The notes below the pieces were generated by a model. That model saw only the letters and a program-made list of their open reading frames with translations, was not told where the DNA came from and did no database searches. This document shows positions 53,428 through 61,690 of a stretch of DNA of 64,000 nt, in pieces (the stretch's first letter is position 1; each line of letters starts with the position of its first letter). Source of the stretch: JAWLHU01 sp041690255 (lineage in GTDB: Bacteria > Bacillota > Sulfobacillia > Symbiobacteriales > Symbiobacteriaceae); assembly GCA_041690255.1 (NCBI GenBank), contig JAWLHU010000007.1, forward strand, positions 1 through 64,000, written 5' to 3'. A program made the position numbers and the translations under genes.

Positions 53428-54204
53428 CTAGAAGTGCAGCTTAGCTACCCAGTTGTTGCGGTCGTCATTCTTGTACGAACCACAGTCGTCGGTTGGGCAC
53501 ATCGCGTTAGGGTACCCAGCCAAATAGTAAGGATCTTCAGGATACGGTGGGTAAGGATTAGATGCGTCATACTTTGGCTGCCAAGAGCCATTAGTGTTTC
53601 TAGCCCAGTAGCCGTTCGCACTCTGGCCCTGCTTGCTCGTCGTATCCAGTTGTTCGTGAACGTGCGATGCCGTAAACTTAGTGCTGTCGCACCGACTATC
53701 AGGCTCAGTGGTCACCATGGTACCCACTTCAACATTATTCCATGTTCCCAAGCTTGTGTTGCTTAGAGCCAAGTTGAATGAGGTGAGGGTTGAGCCGCGT
53801 AGTACATGAGTAAGGTTCGCTGTGCCGGCATAATAGCCAACACCTAAATACTCGTCACTCGAATAGATGTCCAATCGTGTGCGGGTACAATAGGATGGAG
53901 ACTGTTCGGCATAGCTTAGGACGTAGGCCTTGGTAACCGTGCCGCTTGAGTGGAAACCCCAACCTCGCAAGAAGACCTTTTTATCACCTGCGACCCAGTC
54001 TAGGGCAGGGCTGTTTGGTCCTCCGGCGTAATGCCAGCCCGAAGTTAGTTTGGGGTACAGCCCTTCTGCTCCTGCAGTCGGGGCCAGTTCAAACCGTAGG
54101 CCGAACATATACGCAGCGTTGGCTGGCGAAGTTAGCCCGGTTAGTCCGAGAAGCATACCGAGTACCACCGCAAAGGCACAGCGGATGAAGAATCTCATTT
54201 TCAC
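53428..54204 (-). CDS. secreted hypothetical protein
   Basis: The protein has 258 residues with a clear Sec signal (about 5-31, ANAA cleavage). The mature part is rich in Tyr, Asn, Ser and Trp with several cysteines (YCTRTRL, SRCDST, AMCPTDDCG) that could form disulfides. I do not recognise a family. The GTG start is 8 bases after GGAGG. It begins 5 bases after the upstream gene, so the two are co-transcribed. Confidence 0.75.
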   Translation of the reverse strand: MKMRFFIRCAFAVVLGMLLGLTGLTSPANAAYMFGLRFELAPTAGAEGLYPKLTSGWHYAGGPNSPALDWVAGDKKVFLRGWGFHSSGTVTKAYVLSYAEQSPSYCTRTRLDIYSSDEYLGVGYYAGTANLTHVLRGSTLTSFNLALSNTSLGTWNNVEVGTMVTTEPDSRCDSTKFTASHVHEQLDTTSKQGQSANGYWARNTNGSWQPKYDASNPYPPYPEDPYYLAGYPNAMCPTDDCGSYKNDDRNNWVAKLHF

Positions 54205-54209
54205 TATTC

Positions 54210-54863
54210 CTACCTCCCAAGTAGTCCGCGCATGATTTTGAGGCCTTCCGAAAGGTGTAAACCCGCCGAACGAATTTCTATCGTACCAAGGTCATCTGCG
54301 GCAATGAGACGCCACGAGCGGCGATCTTCATCCCTCTCAGTTTTCGGGGTCCCTGGACCAGGCAACGTAATAATTAGGATGGCCGGCTCTGAACCGATAT
54401 AGATGGTTTTCATACGTCCTTCCTGGTCGAACGAAACGAGAGCATGGCCTTTGCCACGGACGACCTCAAAACGTCCGGTGTTTCCCTCATAGACACGAGC
54501 GAGTGCCACAAGCTCGTTACTGCACTCCGAAGCATACTGGTTTGCCTGTTCGAAGCCAGACGGGAGATATTCGGGCACGAAATTGAAGGTTGAGTTCGCT
54601 ACCATCTCAGGCGTAGCACTCACTACCTTGTCACTGCACCCGATGTCTTCGAGACTCACGGTATTCTTGAACGTAATGCCGTGCATCGTCCCCATAAAGA
54701 GAGGCTCACGAGCATCTTCTGCATGAATTTCCATGACCTCTCGGAGGGTGTACTCGGGTGAACTAGCTTGCACCATAGTACGAGTACTGAGGAAACCAAG
54801 TAAACCGAGGGCCAGCAAGAAACCTACCGTAACTATTCTAGAAAGCGACGGCTTCTTCCTCAA
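54210..54863 (-). CDS. secreted or membrane-anchored hypothetical protein
   Basis: The protein is about 217 residues: a basic N-terminus, a hydrophobic helix (about 9-31; VTVGFLLALGLLGFL) and an extracytoplasmic part with FVPEYLPSGFEQANQYASE, reminiscent of DUF4367-type domains but too diverged for me to assign. TTG at 54863 is chosen with AAGGAGG 8 bases upstream. It is the first gene of the low-GC three-gene island. Confidence 0.72.
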   Translation of the reverse strand: MRKKPSLSRIVTVGFLLALGLLGFLSTRTMVQASSPEYTLREVMEIHAEDAREPLFMGTMHGITFKNTVSLEDIGCSDKVVSATPEMVANSTFNFVPEYLPSGFEQANQYASECSNELVALARVYEGNTGRFEVVRGKGHALVSFDQEGRMKTIYIGSEPAILIITLPGPGTPKTERDEDRRSWRLIAADDLGTIEIRSAGLHLSEGLKIMRGLLGR

Positions 54864-54962
54864 ACCGTTCTCCTCCTTATGTTGCAATGAGTTGATGTGC
54901 TGGGTGGACCGCTGCTACCTGACTTCGGAACTGGAACTTGGCTACGTATCCTGATAAACCAG

Positions 54963-54985
54963 TGGTGCTTCGCAGCCAAGCACCA
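54963..54985. promoter_or_regulatory. inverted repeat upstream of the island operon
   Basis: TGGTGCTT and AAGCACCA are perfect 8-base arms with a 7-base spacer, about 100 bases before the first island gene. It is a candidate operator. The gap 54864-55315 otherwise shows AT-rich, promoter-like DNA near 55060-55180 and no gene I can support. Confidence 0.4.
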
Positions 54986-55315
54986 TGTGACGCCAAATCC
55001 CCCCTTTCTCGTGTACTTGGAGGGCGCATCGCTCCAGGTCCAGGAAATGCACTACGAGAATTAACGACGGTGTTCAGTTAAACATCCGAGTTAATTCGCG
55101 ATTCCTATTCTATGATGAATCATCAGATACATTTGTAGTATGAGCAAAAGTGTCTATTAAAAATAATCATAACAACAATCACCGCGGTCATTCCCGATCC
55201 TAACGCAGATCCCGCTTAACCTGAACGGGAGTTCCGGCCTTGCTACCGGTGGCGCAATTACGGTCAAATGCCTGCCAACGGGTATTCCACTTCTACGCTC
55301 TACTGGTGGTGGCGA

Positions 55316-55440
55316 TGTACTCTGAGAGGGCCTGGAGGCATCGAAGGACGGCATGAATCTCTTCTCAACGTGTCGCTCCATACCGCTCTTCCTTTCTTTC
55401 CGAATGAGATGGTACTCAGGCTGGGGGACCGTGCCATGGC
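55316..55440 (+). pseudogene. ylbJ remnant C (heavily decayed)
   Basis: Bases 55327-55365 (GGGCCTGGAGGC, GACGGCATGAA, CTCTTCT) match ylbJ codons for GLEAAKDGMNLF. Further matches follow with small deletions (AACGTG-TCGCT, CTTCCTTTCTTTCCG, CAGGCTGGGGG). No start or open frame remains. It is the fourth ylbJ copy in 6.5 kb. Confidence 0.6.
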
Positions 55441-55499
55441 TGATCCCATCTCGCTGCCGGAACGTTGATGCTACGGTACCCTACCCCGGGAGAAATCCC

Positions 55500-56037
55500 T
55501 GCTCTCGCCTACGCTCAGGACAATCCTCAGTTGGTCGTGCCGCCGTGGCCACTCAAGGCGATCCACTACTGTCCGCAGGGCAGTTCTACGAGTTGCTACC
55601 GGAACGCTGTCATCCGACGCCGGAGCTAGAATTTGGCAGCGTCGATGGCACTCAGGTAACGGCCAACGCTGCGACAAACAGCCTGGTGGCGATGACGCCG
55701 CCCGTATCATTGACTGGTGGCTTCAGCAGAAGGAAGCCGCCGCTGGGGACGATGACTGCGACCAGGACCCGCCTCAGGACCCTGGTGCGGGACCCAGCGG
55801 AGACCGGAATCCCGAGCCAAGTGCACCCCCTCGTGCGGAGCGAAAAGCCGGTGACGAGGACTCTCAGGGTGCGAAGTTCAGCAACAAGACCCGCCGCTCT
55901 GCCACCGATCCGGACGCCCGCTTGGCCCGCAAGGGCAGATCCTAGAAGGCGAAGCTCCGGTATCTCGTTCACAACGCGGTCGGTTTGAAGTCGGGCGTAA
56001 TCCTGGCGACCTTGGCGACCCAAACGTTTGGAACGGC
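55500..56037 (+). pseudogene. IS transposase remnant (IS5/IS1182-like DDE type)
   Basis: Two pieces in different frames read like one transposase. The first is SVDGTQVTANAATNSLV (about 55632-55685), the family's VDGT-x-x-x-ANAA region. The second is KFSNKTRRSATDPDARLARK (about 55869-55935), then a stop codon, then KAKLRYLVHNAVG and SGVILAT to about 56010. The SxTDPDARL block is a hallmark of these transposases. Frameshifts and an internal stop show it is dead. Terminal inverted repeats were not found. Confidence 0.72.
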
Positions 56038-56040
56038 TGA

Positions 56041-56268
56041 GCGCGAGGCTGCTTCGACCCCCTATTCTTCGGCGAGGCGGATGAGGCTTCCTATTTTGAG
56101 AGGTTGCGGGCGATTCCGTGCGTTAGAGAGATCGAACAAGCTGGGTTGGTACTCAAAATTGACGCGAAGGTTCCATTTGTGCAGAGACAGCTTCCCGCCT
56201 CTCTTCTTCAACGATATAGGGTATATAGCGAAGATAACGTGGAAGGTTACGAGTACCTAAACGGCTAA
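56041..56268 (+). pseudogene. stop-free coding fragment of unknown origin
   Basis: After a TGA at 56038 a 75-codon frame stays open with protein-like composition (DPLFFGEADEASYFERL, CVREIEQAGLVLKIDAK) to a TAA at 56266. It has no start codon or ribosome site. It looks like the 3' end of a gene truncated by the adjacent transposase event. I do not recognise the family. Confidence 0.35.
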
Positions 56269-56329
56269 CGTCCGATTGATATGCGGGTGGCAGCCAAGGG
56301 CATGGCTGGAGCTAGGCGCACATAAGAAT

Positions 56330-56359
56330 GTGGCACGTTCCCAACCGGGGGCGTGCCAC
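56330..56359 (+). repeat. ylbJ-leader inverted repeat, copy D
   Basis: GTGGCACG-TTCCC and GGGGG-CGTGCCAC with an AACC loop form a hairpin with wobble pairs, 21 bases before the ATG of the intact ylbJ. It is conserved with the copies at 51031 and 51446. Confidence 0.8.
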
Positions 56360-56380
56360 ATTTCCGTCCGGAGGTGCCCA

Positions 56381-57619
56381 ATGAGAGAGAAGACTACGAT
56401 TCTAATCTGGGCAGCAGCAGCCGTCGCGCTGACCCTGTCCATGGTGCTGTACCCCAAAGACGGCTTGGAGGCGGCCAAGGAGGGCATGAACCTCTTCCTG
56501 AACGTCGTCTTCCCGTCGCTCCTGCCCTTCTTCGTACTGAGCGATATCATGCTGGGGCTGGGGGTCGTCCACTTCATCGGGGTCCTCTTTACCCCGCTCA
56601 TGCGACCAGTATTCAACACCCCGGGGGAAGGCGCATTCGTCTTGAGCATGGGCCTGGCGGCTGGCTACCCCATGGACGCCGTCATCACCTCTCGTTTCCG
56701 TAAGCAAGGTTTATGTACACGCATTGAGGCAGAGAGAATGTTAGCATACTCAAATACCGCAGATCCCCTCTTTATCTGGGGCGCCGTGGCGGTCGGCATG
56801 TTCGGTATGCCCGCCCTGGGTGGGACCATGGCCCTGGCCCACTACTCGGCCGCCCTGCTGGTAGGCCTCTCCTTTCGCTTCTACGGCCGGCGGGACACTG
56901 AGCGCACCCCCGAGCCGAACCGGCAAGGGAATATCCTGGGCCGGGCGATTGACGCTCTGGTCAAGGCGCGCGCGGAAGATGGCCGGCCCTTCGGCCAGAT
57001 GCTGGGTGATGCCGTCAACGATTCGATCAAGACCCTGCTCATGATCTGCGGCTTCATTATGCTCTTCTCGACCATGGTGAAGATCATCGATGTAGTGGGT
57101 CTTTATGGCGTGATCGCAGCCCCGATCGAGTGGCTCTACCGGGCCATCGGAATCGATCTGAGCCTCGTCCGGGCTACGGTCTCCGGCCTGCTGGAGATCG
57201 ACTTGGGGGCCCTGGCGGCCTCGAAGGCAACCCAGGCGCCGCTGATCCAGGCGGTGGCGGTTGCCGGGGCGATCATTGCCTGGTCCGGCCTCTCCGTTCA
57301 CGGCCAGGTAGCCAGCGTCCTGACTGGCACCGACATTCGGATGGCGCCCTACTGGATCGCTCGGTTCCTCCACGCCGTCCTGGCCTTCATCTTCACGCTG
57401 ATCTTCATGCCGTCCCCCGGCTCGACGAGTTGGTTCCCCCAGATTGTGCCGGTCTTGGGCGGTCTGCCGGCCTCAATGGTCCGGCTCGGGTTCTGGGAAG
57501 CCCTGGCCCGCGGGGTGAGTTGGTCGGTGGCGATCCCGCTCGGGCTGGCGCTCGTCGGGGCCGTGGCAGCGGCGACCACCGGCGGCTTCCGCTGGATCAG
57601 CTTCCAGTACAGGCGGTAA
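56381..57619 (+). CDS. ylbJ: sporulation integral membrane protein YlbJ
   Basis: The protein has 412 residues with about eight to ten hydrophobic helices and the nucleoside-recognition (Gate) fold: NVVFPSLLPFFVLSDIMLGLG, the GEGAFVLSMGLAAGYPMDA loop (about 80-100), and a second Gate half around LLEIDLGALAASKAT (about 270). YlbJ is conserved in endospore formers and needed for normal spore formation in Bacillus. The start follows CCGGAGGTGCCC. It is the only full-length one of four copies here and is followed by a good terminator. Confidence 0.9.
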   Translation: MREKTTILIWAAAAVALTLSMVLYPKDGLEAAKEGMNLFLNVVFPSLLPFFVLSDIMLGLGVVHFIGVLFTPLMRPVFNTPGEGAFVLSMGLAAGYPMDAVITSRFRKQGLCTRIEAERMLAYSNTADPLFIWGAVAVGMFGMPALGGTMALAHYSAALLVGLSFRFYGRRDTERTPEPNRQGNILGRAIDALVKARAEDGRPFGQMLGDAVNDSIKTLLMICGFIMLFSTMVKIIDVVGLYGVIAAPIEWLYRAIGIDLSLVRATVSGLLEIDLGALAASKATQAPLIQAVAVAGAIIAWSGLSVHGQVASVLTGTDIRMAPYWIARFLHAVLAFIFTLIFMPSPGSTSWFPQIVPVLGGLPASMVRLGFWEALARGVSWSVAIPLGLALVGAVAAATTGGFRWISFQYRR

Positions 57620-57624
57620 GGTGT

Positions 57625-57658
57625 AAGGCCCTGCCCGAGCGAAAGCGGGTGGGGCCTT
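57625..57658 (+). terminator. terminator after ylbJ
   Basis: AAGGCCCTGCCCG (57625-57637) pairs with CGGGTGGGGCCTT (57646-57658) including two G-T wobbles, followed by ATTCC. Confidence 0.82.
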
Positions 57659-57808
57659 ATTCCTGCCATGACTGACCGAATATCCATACCGGTCCCAACC
57701 GAAGAATAGTCAAGAACCAAGTAATATATAAAAATGAGAATATCATACACTTAGCAACTATCATAGAAATAGGTAGAAAGGAGTGCAGAAATAAGGAGGA
57801 ACGTCCAT

Positions 57809-57838
57809 TTGGGAAAGTAGCATTCTTTGCTCTAGAAT
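57809..57838 (+). promoter_or_regulatory. probable promoter for the riboswitch transcript
   Basis: TTGGGA (57809-57814), an 18-base spacer and TAGAAT (57833-57838) stand about 45 bases before the riboswitch. The DNA just upstream (57700-57800) is AT-rich. The boxes are imperfect, so this is a moderate call. I see no gene in 57659-57883. Confidence 0.45.
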
Positions 57839-57883
57839 GGTAGGGAACAGACTGGTAACGTGGTTGTCGCAGATGCATCGTAT

Positions 57884-57977
57884 TCCCAGGTGAAACGGCA
57901 AACCCGTCGAAAGGCGGGGACGCAAAGCTTCCGGGCTAAGGGAGAGATCCTAAGCCAGCGGGGTTGCCAAGCTGGAA
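57884..57977 (+). ncRNA. cyclic di-GMP-I riboswitch (GEMM)
   Basis: The sequence holds the diagnostic core: GGCAAACC, a GAAA tetraloop closing the P2 helix (57909-57912), then GGGACGCAAAGC and TTCCGGGCTAAG (the tetraloop receptor side and P3 arm), followed by GGGGTTGCC. These are the conserved parts of the c-di-GMP-I aptamer in the right order. A terminator hairpin follows at 57986, then a chemoreceptor gene, a usual target of this class. The 5' and 3' ends are approximate. Confidence 0.93.
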
Positions 57978-57985
57978 GAGCTTGG

Positions 57986-58010
57986 GCCGCCCTTTCATTG
58001 GGGCGGCTTT
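57986..58010 (+). terminator. riboswitch expression-platform terminator
   Basis: GCCGCCC (57986-57992) pairs with GGGCGGC (58001-58007), followed by TTT, only 9 bases after the aptamer and 67 before the gene start. Aptamer P1 formation could compete with or favour this hairpin, so c-di-GMP should decide read-through. Whether it acts as an on or an off switch cannot be read from sequence alone. Confidence 0.78.
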
Positions 58011-58076
58011 CCTGTGCCCCGACAGGGAATGGACGATGCCAGCACACGATCTCAATGGAAACAGGGGGAATCTGGC

Positions 58077-59924
58077 ATGGCTACCGCTCTTGAGCCGAAC
58101 GAAATCGCAAGGGTCCCGGATGAGCCTTCCCATCTCCAGACGTCGGATGCGGTCTCGGTGCTGGCGGCCGGCACTGCAGAACTGGCCGCCGGAACAGAAG
58201 AGGCGCAGGCCGCTGTGGAGGTCATGAACTCCACCATGCGTGGGGTGGGTGACATTGCGGCCGAGTGTAAGGCAGCTGCGCTTCAGAGTCTCAACGGAGC
58301 GAGAGAGATTGAGGTAAGCGCTTCGGGGGCCGTGGGGGCGACTCAGGCTCTCGTGGAGCGTGCGACCGGTCTTCGACAGATGGTCTCCAGCATGAATAGC
58401 GAGGTGTATCGCCTGATCGACTGGGTCAATCTCTCGGTCGACGGGGCGATGAAGTCAGCCCGATTGATCGGTGGGCTGGAGCAACTCTCCACAGAAATCG
58501 GCGAGATTGTCGAGGCTGTTAGTGAGATTGCCGATCAGACAAACCTGTTGGCCTTCAACGCGGCGATCGAGGCGGCGAGGGCGGGCAAGCATGGCTTGGG
58601 GTTCGCCGTGGTGGCCGAAGAGGTGCGGGATCTGGCGGAGGTCTCCGGCCATGCAGCCGAGGATATCATGGGGCTGGTTGCCGCCATTCAGAACGATGTT
58701 CGACGTGTCTCAGAGAGCGTTTCGAACATCGGACAGCATGCGACGGAAGAGGCAAAAAAGGCGGGCAATATTGCCCAGGACCTTACGGAGATCGATTCCG
58801 GCATGGAGCAACTCACCCAGGGGGCACGGGATATTCAGGGAATGGCCCGGGCGAACGTGAACGCTTCCGGCGAAATGCGCGCCGCATGTCAGGCCATGAC
58901 TGACTCAGTGGACAGGGCTGCTGCTGCCAGCGCAGAGATCGGCGCAGCGGTTGACAGCCAGGTCACCATGTTGGAGGAAATTGCGGGCGCCGCCGGTGCC
59001 CTTGCGCAGAGCACCGAAGAGCTCCGGCTGGGAAACCAGGGGTACGCGGCGACCGGCATCTCTGCGAAGACCTCGGACCTGCGGGTCTCTATCAGCCAGA
59101 CAGCGGCCTCGGCGGAGCAGATTGCGGCAGGGGTCGCTCAGATCGATCAATCGGCGCACGAGTTGGTCTCGTCGGCCACACAGAACCTGGCCGGTGCCCG
59201 GTCGGTTGATTCCGCGGCCAGTCAGGCGCTGGAGATTACCAAGACAGCCGCCTCGGTCTCGGCTCGGGTGAATGAACTCCTGGAGCGGAACAATCGTAAC
59301 GTCGCTAACTTGGTACAGGCCATTCGCAACGCTGCGGGTGAGAATCAATCGGCTGTGGAATCGATCGAACGGCTCGAGGAACGGGCCCGCGAGATTGACA
59401 AGATTGTCGATGTCATCGTGACTGTGACCACGCAGACGAATCTGCTGGCGCTGCACGGAGCTATCGAGGCGGCTCGGGCTGGCCGGCGTGGACGCGGGTT
59501 TGCTGTCGTGGCGAGCGATGTACGTGCGCTGGCCCGCGAGTCCTCCGCCGCTGCCGACAAGATCAAGATGGTTGTCCGCAATATCCAGAGCCAGATCCTG
59601 CGGGTAACACGTGACGTGGAGACCGCTGGTCGTTCCGCTCAGATTCAGGCGGAGGATGCGAACCGATCGACGGCCAACCTGACTCGAATCCAGCAGGATA
59701 CGAACCTCATACATAACGACTTCACAATGATCGCCCAGCTTGCGGCGGCCGATGTGAACCGTGCTCGGGACGTCGTTTCCGCCATGGAGCGAGTTGCCGC
59801 TCTTGCCGATCGGCTCGGGGAGTTGACCACGGAGGCTTCCTCCGCGGGTGCTGAGACAGCCAAGGGGATGCAGGAACTGGCCCGTGCGGTGGATGATATC
59901 GCTACCACGGCCCAACAGCTTTAA
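58077..59924 (+). CDS. soluble chemoreceptor (MCP) with two signalling domains
   Basis: The protein has 615 residues and no membrane helix or signal. It contains two complete MCP hairpin tips: QTNLLAFNAAIEAARAGKHG with FAVVAEEVRDLAE (about 150-190), and QTNLLALHGAIEAARAGRRG with FAVVASDVRALARES (about 450-490). Each is flanked by long Ala/Gln/Glu helices. No separate sensor domain is seen. The start is at 58077, with AGGGGGAA 7 bases upstream; an earlier GTG frame runs into the riboswitch terminator region. It is controlled by the upstream c-di-GMP riboswitch and followed by a CheW-like gene, so it probably forms a cytoplasmic array with that partner. Confidence 0.9.
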   Translation: MATALEPNEIARVPDEPSHLQTSDAVSVLAAGTAELAAGTEEAQAAVEVMNSTMRGVGDIAAECKAAALQSLNGAREIEVSASGAVGATQALVERATGLRQMVSSMNSEVYRLIDWVNLSVDGAMKSARLIGGLEQLSTEIGEIVEAVSEIADQTNLLAFNAAIEAARAGKHGLGFAVVAEEVRDLAEVSGHAAEDIMGLVAAIQNDVRRVSESVSNIGQHATEEAKKAGNIAQDLTEIDSGMEQLTQGARDIQGMARANVNASGEMRAACQAMTDSVDRAAAASAEIGAAVDSQVTMLEEIAGAAGALAQSTEELRLGNQGYAATGISAKTSDLRVSISQTAASAEQIAAGVAQIDQSAHELVSSATQNLAGARSVDSAASQALEITKTAASVSARVNELLERNNRNVANLVQAIRNAAGENQSAVESIERLEERAREIDKIVDVIVTVTTQTNLLALHGAIEAARAGRRGRGFAVVASDVRALARESSAAADKIKMVVRNIQSQILRVTRDVETAGRSAQIQAEDANRSTANLTRIQQDTNLIHNDFTMIAQLAAADVNRARDVVSAMERVAALADRLGELTTEASSAGAETAKGMQELARAVDDIATTAQQL

Positions 59925-59951
59925 CCGGAGCGGAAAGGAGCGAGATGACTC

Positions 59952-60488
59952 ATGACTGTTGCGCATCAACCCTCCCCTGACCTGATGCTAGAGGATTGGG
60001 ATGAGGATGAACAGAACGTGGATGAGACGCAACTGGTTACCTTCAAGGTGGGGGACGAGGAATACGGCCTGCCGATTATGCAGGTTCAGGAGATCCTGCG
60101 CATGAGCCCAATCAGCCACTTGGCCGGCGCTCCCGACTATGTTCAGGGGATGATGGGTCTGCGCGGGCATGTTCTCCTGGTCATGGATCTGCGGAAGCGA
60201 CTCCGGCTGCCACCGAAGGAGCGGGTAGCCAAGAATCGGATCGTAGTGCTCAACGTCAGCGGCCAGACCATGGGTCTGACTGTAGATGCGATCACGTCTG
60301 TTCTGCGGCTGCCGACTGCCTCCATCCGGCCGGCAGAGCAGATCTCTGAGGTGCTGCGCTCCAGCTATGTTGCGGGTATTGCCAGTATAGAGAAGCGCCT
60401 GATCATCGTACTCCGTGCGGAGAGCCTCATGGAGCAGGGGGACCTACAGCCGCTTGATCCCAGTGCTTATGAAGGCATGAGCAAGTAG
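59952..60488 (+). CDS. cheW: CheW-like chemotaxis adaptor
   Basis: The protein has 178 residues: an acidic N-terminal tail of about 30 residues, then a CheW fold (FKVGDEEYGLPIMQVQEILRM, VQGMMGLRGHVLLVMDLRKRL, RIVVLNVSGQTMGLTVDAI) and a short C-terminal tail. It lies 27 bases after the MCP gene and is therefore co-transcribed. CheW links receptors to the CheA kinase, whose gene is not in the window. The acidic extension is not usual for housekeeping CheW. Confidence 0.9.
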   Translation: MTVAHQPSPDLMLEDWDEDEQNVDETQLVTFKVGDEEYGLPIMQVQEILRMSPISHLAGAPDYVQGMMGLRGHVLLVMDLRKRLRLPPKERVAKNRIVVLNVSGQTMGLTVDAITSVLRLPTASIRPAEQISEVLRSSYVAGIASIEKRLIIVLRAESLMEQGDLQPLDPSAYEGMSK

Positions 60489-60499
60489 TGTTGAGCAGG

Positions 60500-60534
60500 A
60501 AACGACCCTGCCCGGTGATCCGGGCAGGGCGTTT
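60500..60534. terminator. terminator between cheW and the SRPBCC gene
   Basis: A perfect 10-bp stem CCCTGCCCGG/CCGGGCAGGG with a TGAT loop is extended by AAACG and CGTTT on either side. It lies between convergent genes and suits both directions. Confidence 0.85.
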
Positions 60535-60610
60535 CTGCCAACTGACTTCATGGGCGGTCGGAACCCCTCCGTCAGGATCGCCAGGCACAGGTCCCGCTCG
60601 AGCCCTGGTC

Positions 60611-61024
60611 TCACTCCTGCTCAACGATCTGCTTGATTCGCTGCAGGCTCTCTGTTATGCTCTGCTCCAGCATAGGTTGAACGAGAGGAGCGGTCAGCGC
60701 CGGCAGGTCCGAGGTCGCCTCCTCTCGAATCACTGTCGTGTCCCCATCCGTCGTGAGAGAGAAGGTGAGCGTTCCGCTGGCGGGGCCATCCATATGAATG
60801 GAAAGATGGCTGTTCGGCTCCCACTCGGTGATCTCGTTCGCGATCTCCATGCGGCCCCCTATTTGGGCGACCGCCATCCACCGGGTGCCGATCCCGCCAT
60901 TGCCCTGAATGCGGGTCACCTCCTGGACCATGGTGTTGATCCGGGGTGCGTTGCGGGGGTCGCTGATCAGCCCCCAGACTTTCTCCGGCCTGGCGTTCAC
61001 GGTAATCTGTTCCTCGATCTTCAT
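60611..61024 (-). CDS. SRPBCC/START-like ligand-binding protein
   Basis: The protein has 137 residues starting MKIEEQITVNARPEKVWGLISDP, which is the typical opening of the SRPBCC (polyketide cyclase/dehydrase-like) fold, followed by a seven-strand sheet and a C-terminal helix. It is a cytosolic single-domain protein that would hold a hydrophobic ligand; the ligand is unknown. The ribosome site is GGAGGTTTC before the ATG. Confidence 0.85.
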   Translation of the reverse strand: MKIEEQITVNARPEKVWGLISDPRNAPRINTMVQEVTRIQGNGGIGTRWMAVAQIGGRMEIANEITEWEPNSHLSIHMDGPASGTLTFSLTTDGDTTVIREEATSDLPALTAPLVQPMLEQSITESLQRIKQIVEQE

Positions 61025-61110
61025 GGGCAGAAACCTCCTCGGGCTCCATAAGGTAGAAGCCGGATTTCGTGTGCGAGTTATTGCGCTCGGTTATCGACCG
61101 GCTGGAGAGC

Positions 61111-61139
61111 TTGCGACTTTGCACCAAGGTTACTATAAT
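61111..61139 (+). promoter_or_regulatory. sigma-A promoter of ppa
   Basis: TTGCGA (61111-61116), a 17-base spacer and a perfect TATAAT (61134-61139) lie 48 bases before the pyrophosphatase start. Confidence 0.75.
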
Positions 61140-61186
61140 GGCAACAAGGTGCTACGTTGCACACGCTACGAAAGGGGTCCTATTTG

Positions 61187-61690
61187 GTGAGCGAGGTTAT
61201 CGTGGAAGCAATCATTGAGATCCCTGCCGGTAGCCAGAACAAGTACGAGTTCGACAAGGAGAAGGGCTATCTTCGCCTTGATCGTGTCCTGTACTCTCCG
61301 GTTCACTATCCCACCGACTATGGGTACATTGACCACACCCTGGAGGAAGATGGTGACCCGATCGATATCCTCGTCCTCGTAACCAATCCGACCGTCCCTG
61401 GCTGCATTGTCGACTGCCGGCTGATTGGCGTCCTGGTCATGGCCGACGACAAGGGCGTGGACAACAAGCTCCTTGGGGTCGCCTCCAAGGACCCGCGCTG
61501 GGCGGAAGTCCGGGATATCACGGACATCCCGCAGCACCGTCTGCGGGAGATCGAGCACTTCTTCAAGACCTACAAGGATCTTGAGGGGAAGCAGACCGTA
61601 ATCAAGGGCTGGTTCGATGCAACCGTGGCCCTCGAAAAGCTGCAGGCGGCGGCAGCGAACTACAAGCCGACGGAGAAACTGCACGCATGA
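61187..61690 (+). CDS. ppa: soluble inorganic pyrophosphatase
   Basis: This family I pyrophosphatase of 167 residues has all the key motifs: IEIPAGSQNKYEFDK, YPTDYGYI, and the EDGDPIDILVL signature carrying the metal-binding aspartates, with KDPRW and the C-terminal helix. It hydrolyses PPi, including the PPi released by AMP-forming ligases such as those in this window. GTG at 61187 lies 9 bases after AAAGGGG; the TTG at 61184 is the alternative. Confidence 0.95.
   Translation: MSEVIVEAIIEIPAGSQNKYEFDKEKGYLRLDRVLYSPVHYPTDYGYIDHTLEEDGDPIDILVLVTNPTVPGCIVDCRLIGVLVMADDKGVDNKLLGVASKDPRWAEVRDITDIPQHRLREIEHFFKTYKDLEGKQTVIKGWFDATVALEKLQAAAANYKPTEKLHA

Noticed and set aside
55353..55988. A 211-codon open frame as a new gene.
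   Set aside because: It crosses ylbJ debris and one frame of a broken transposase, and no ribosome site precedes it.
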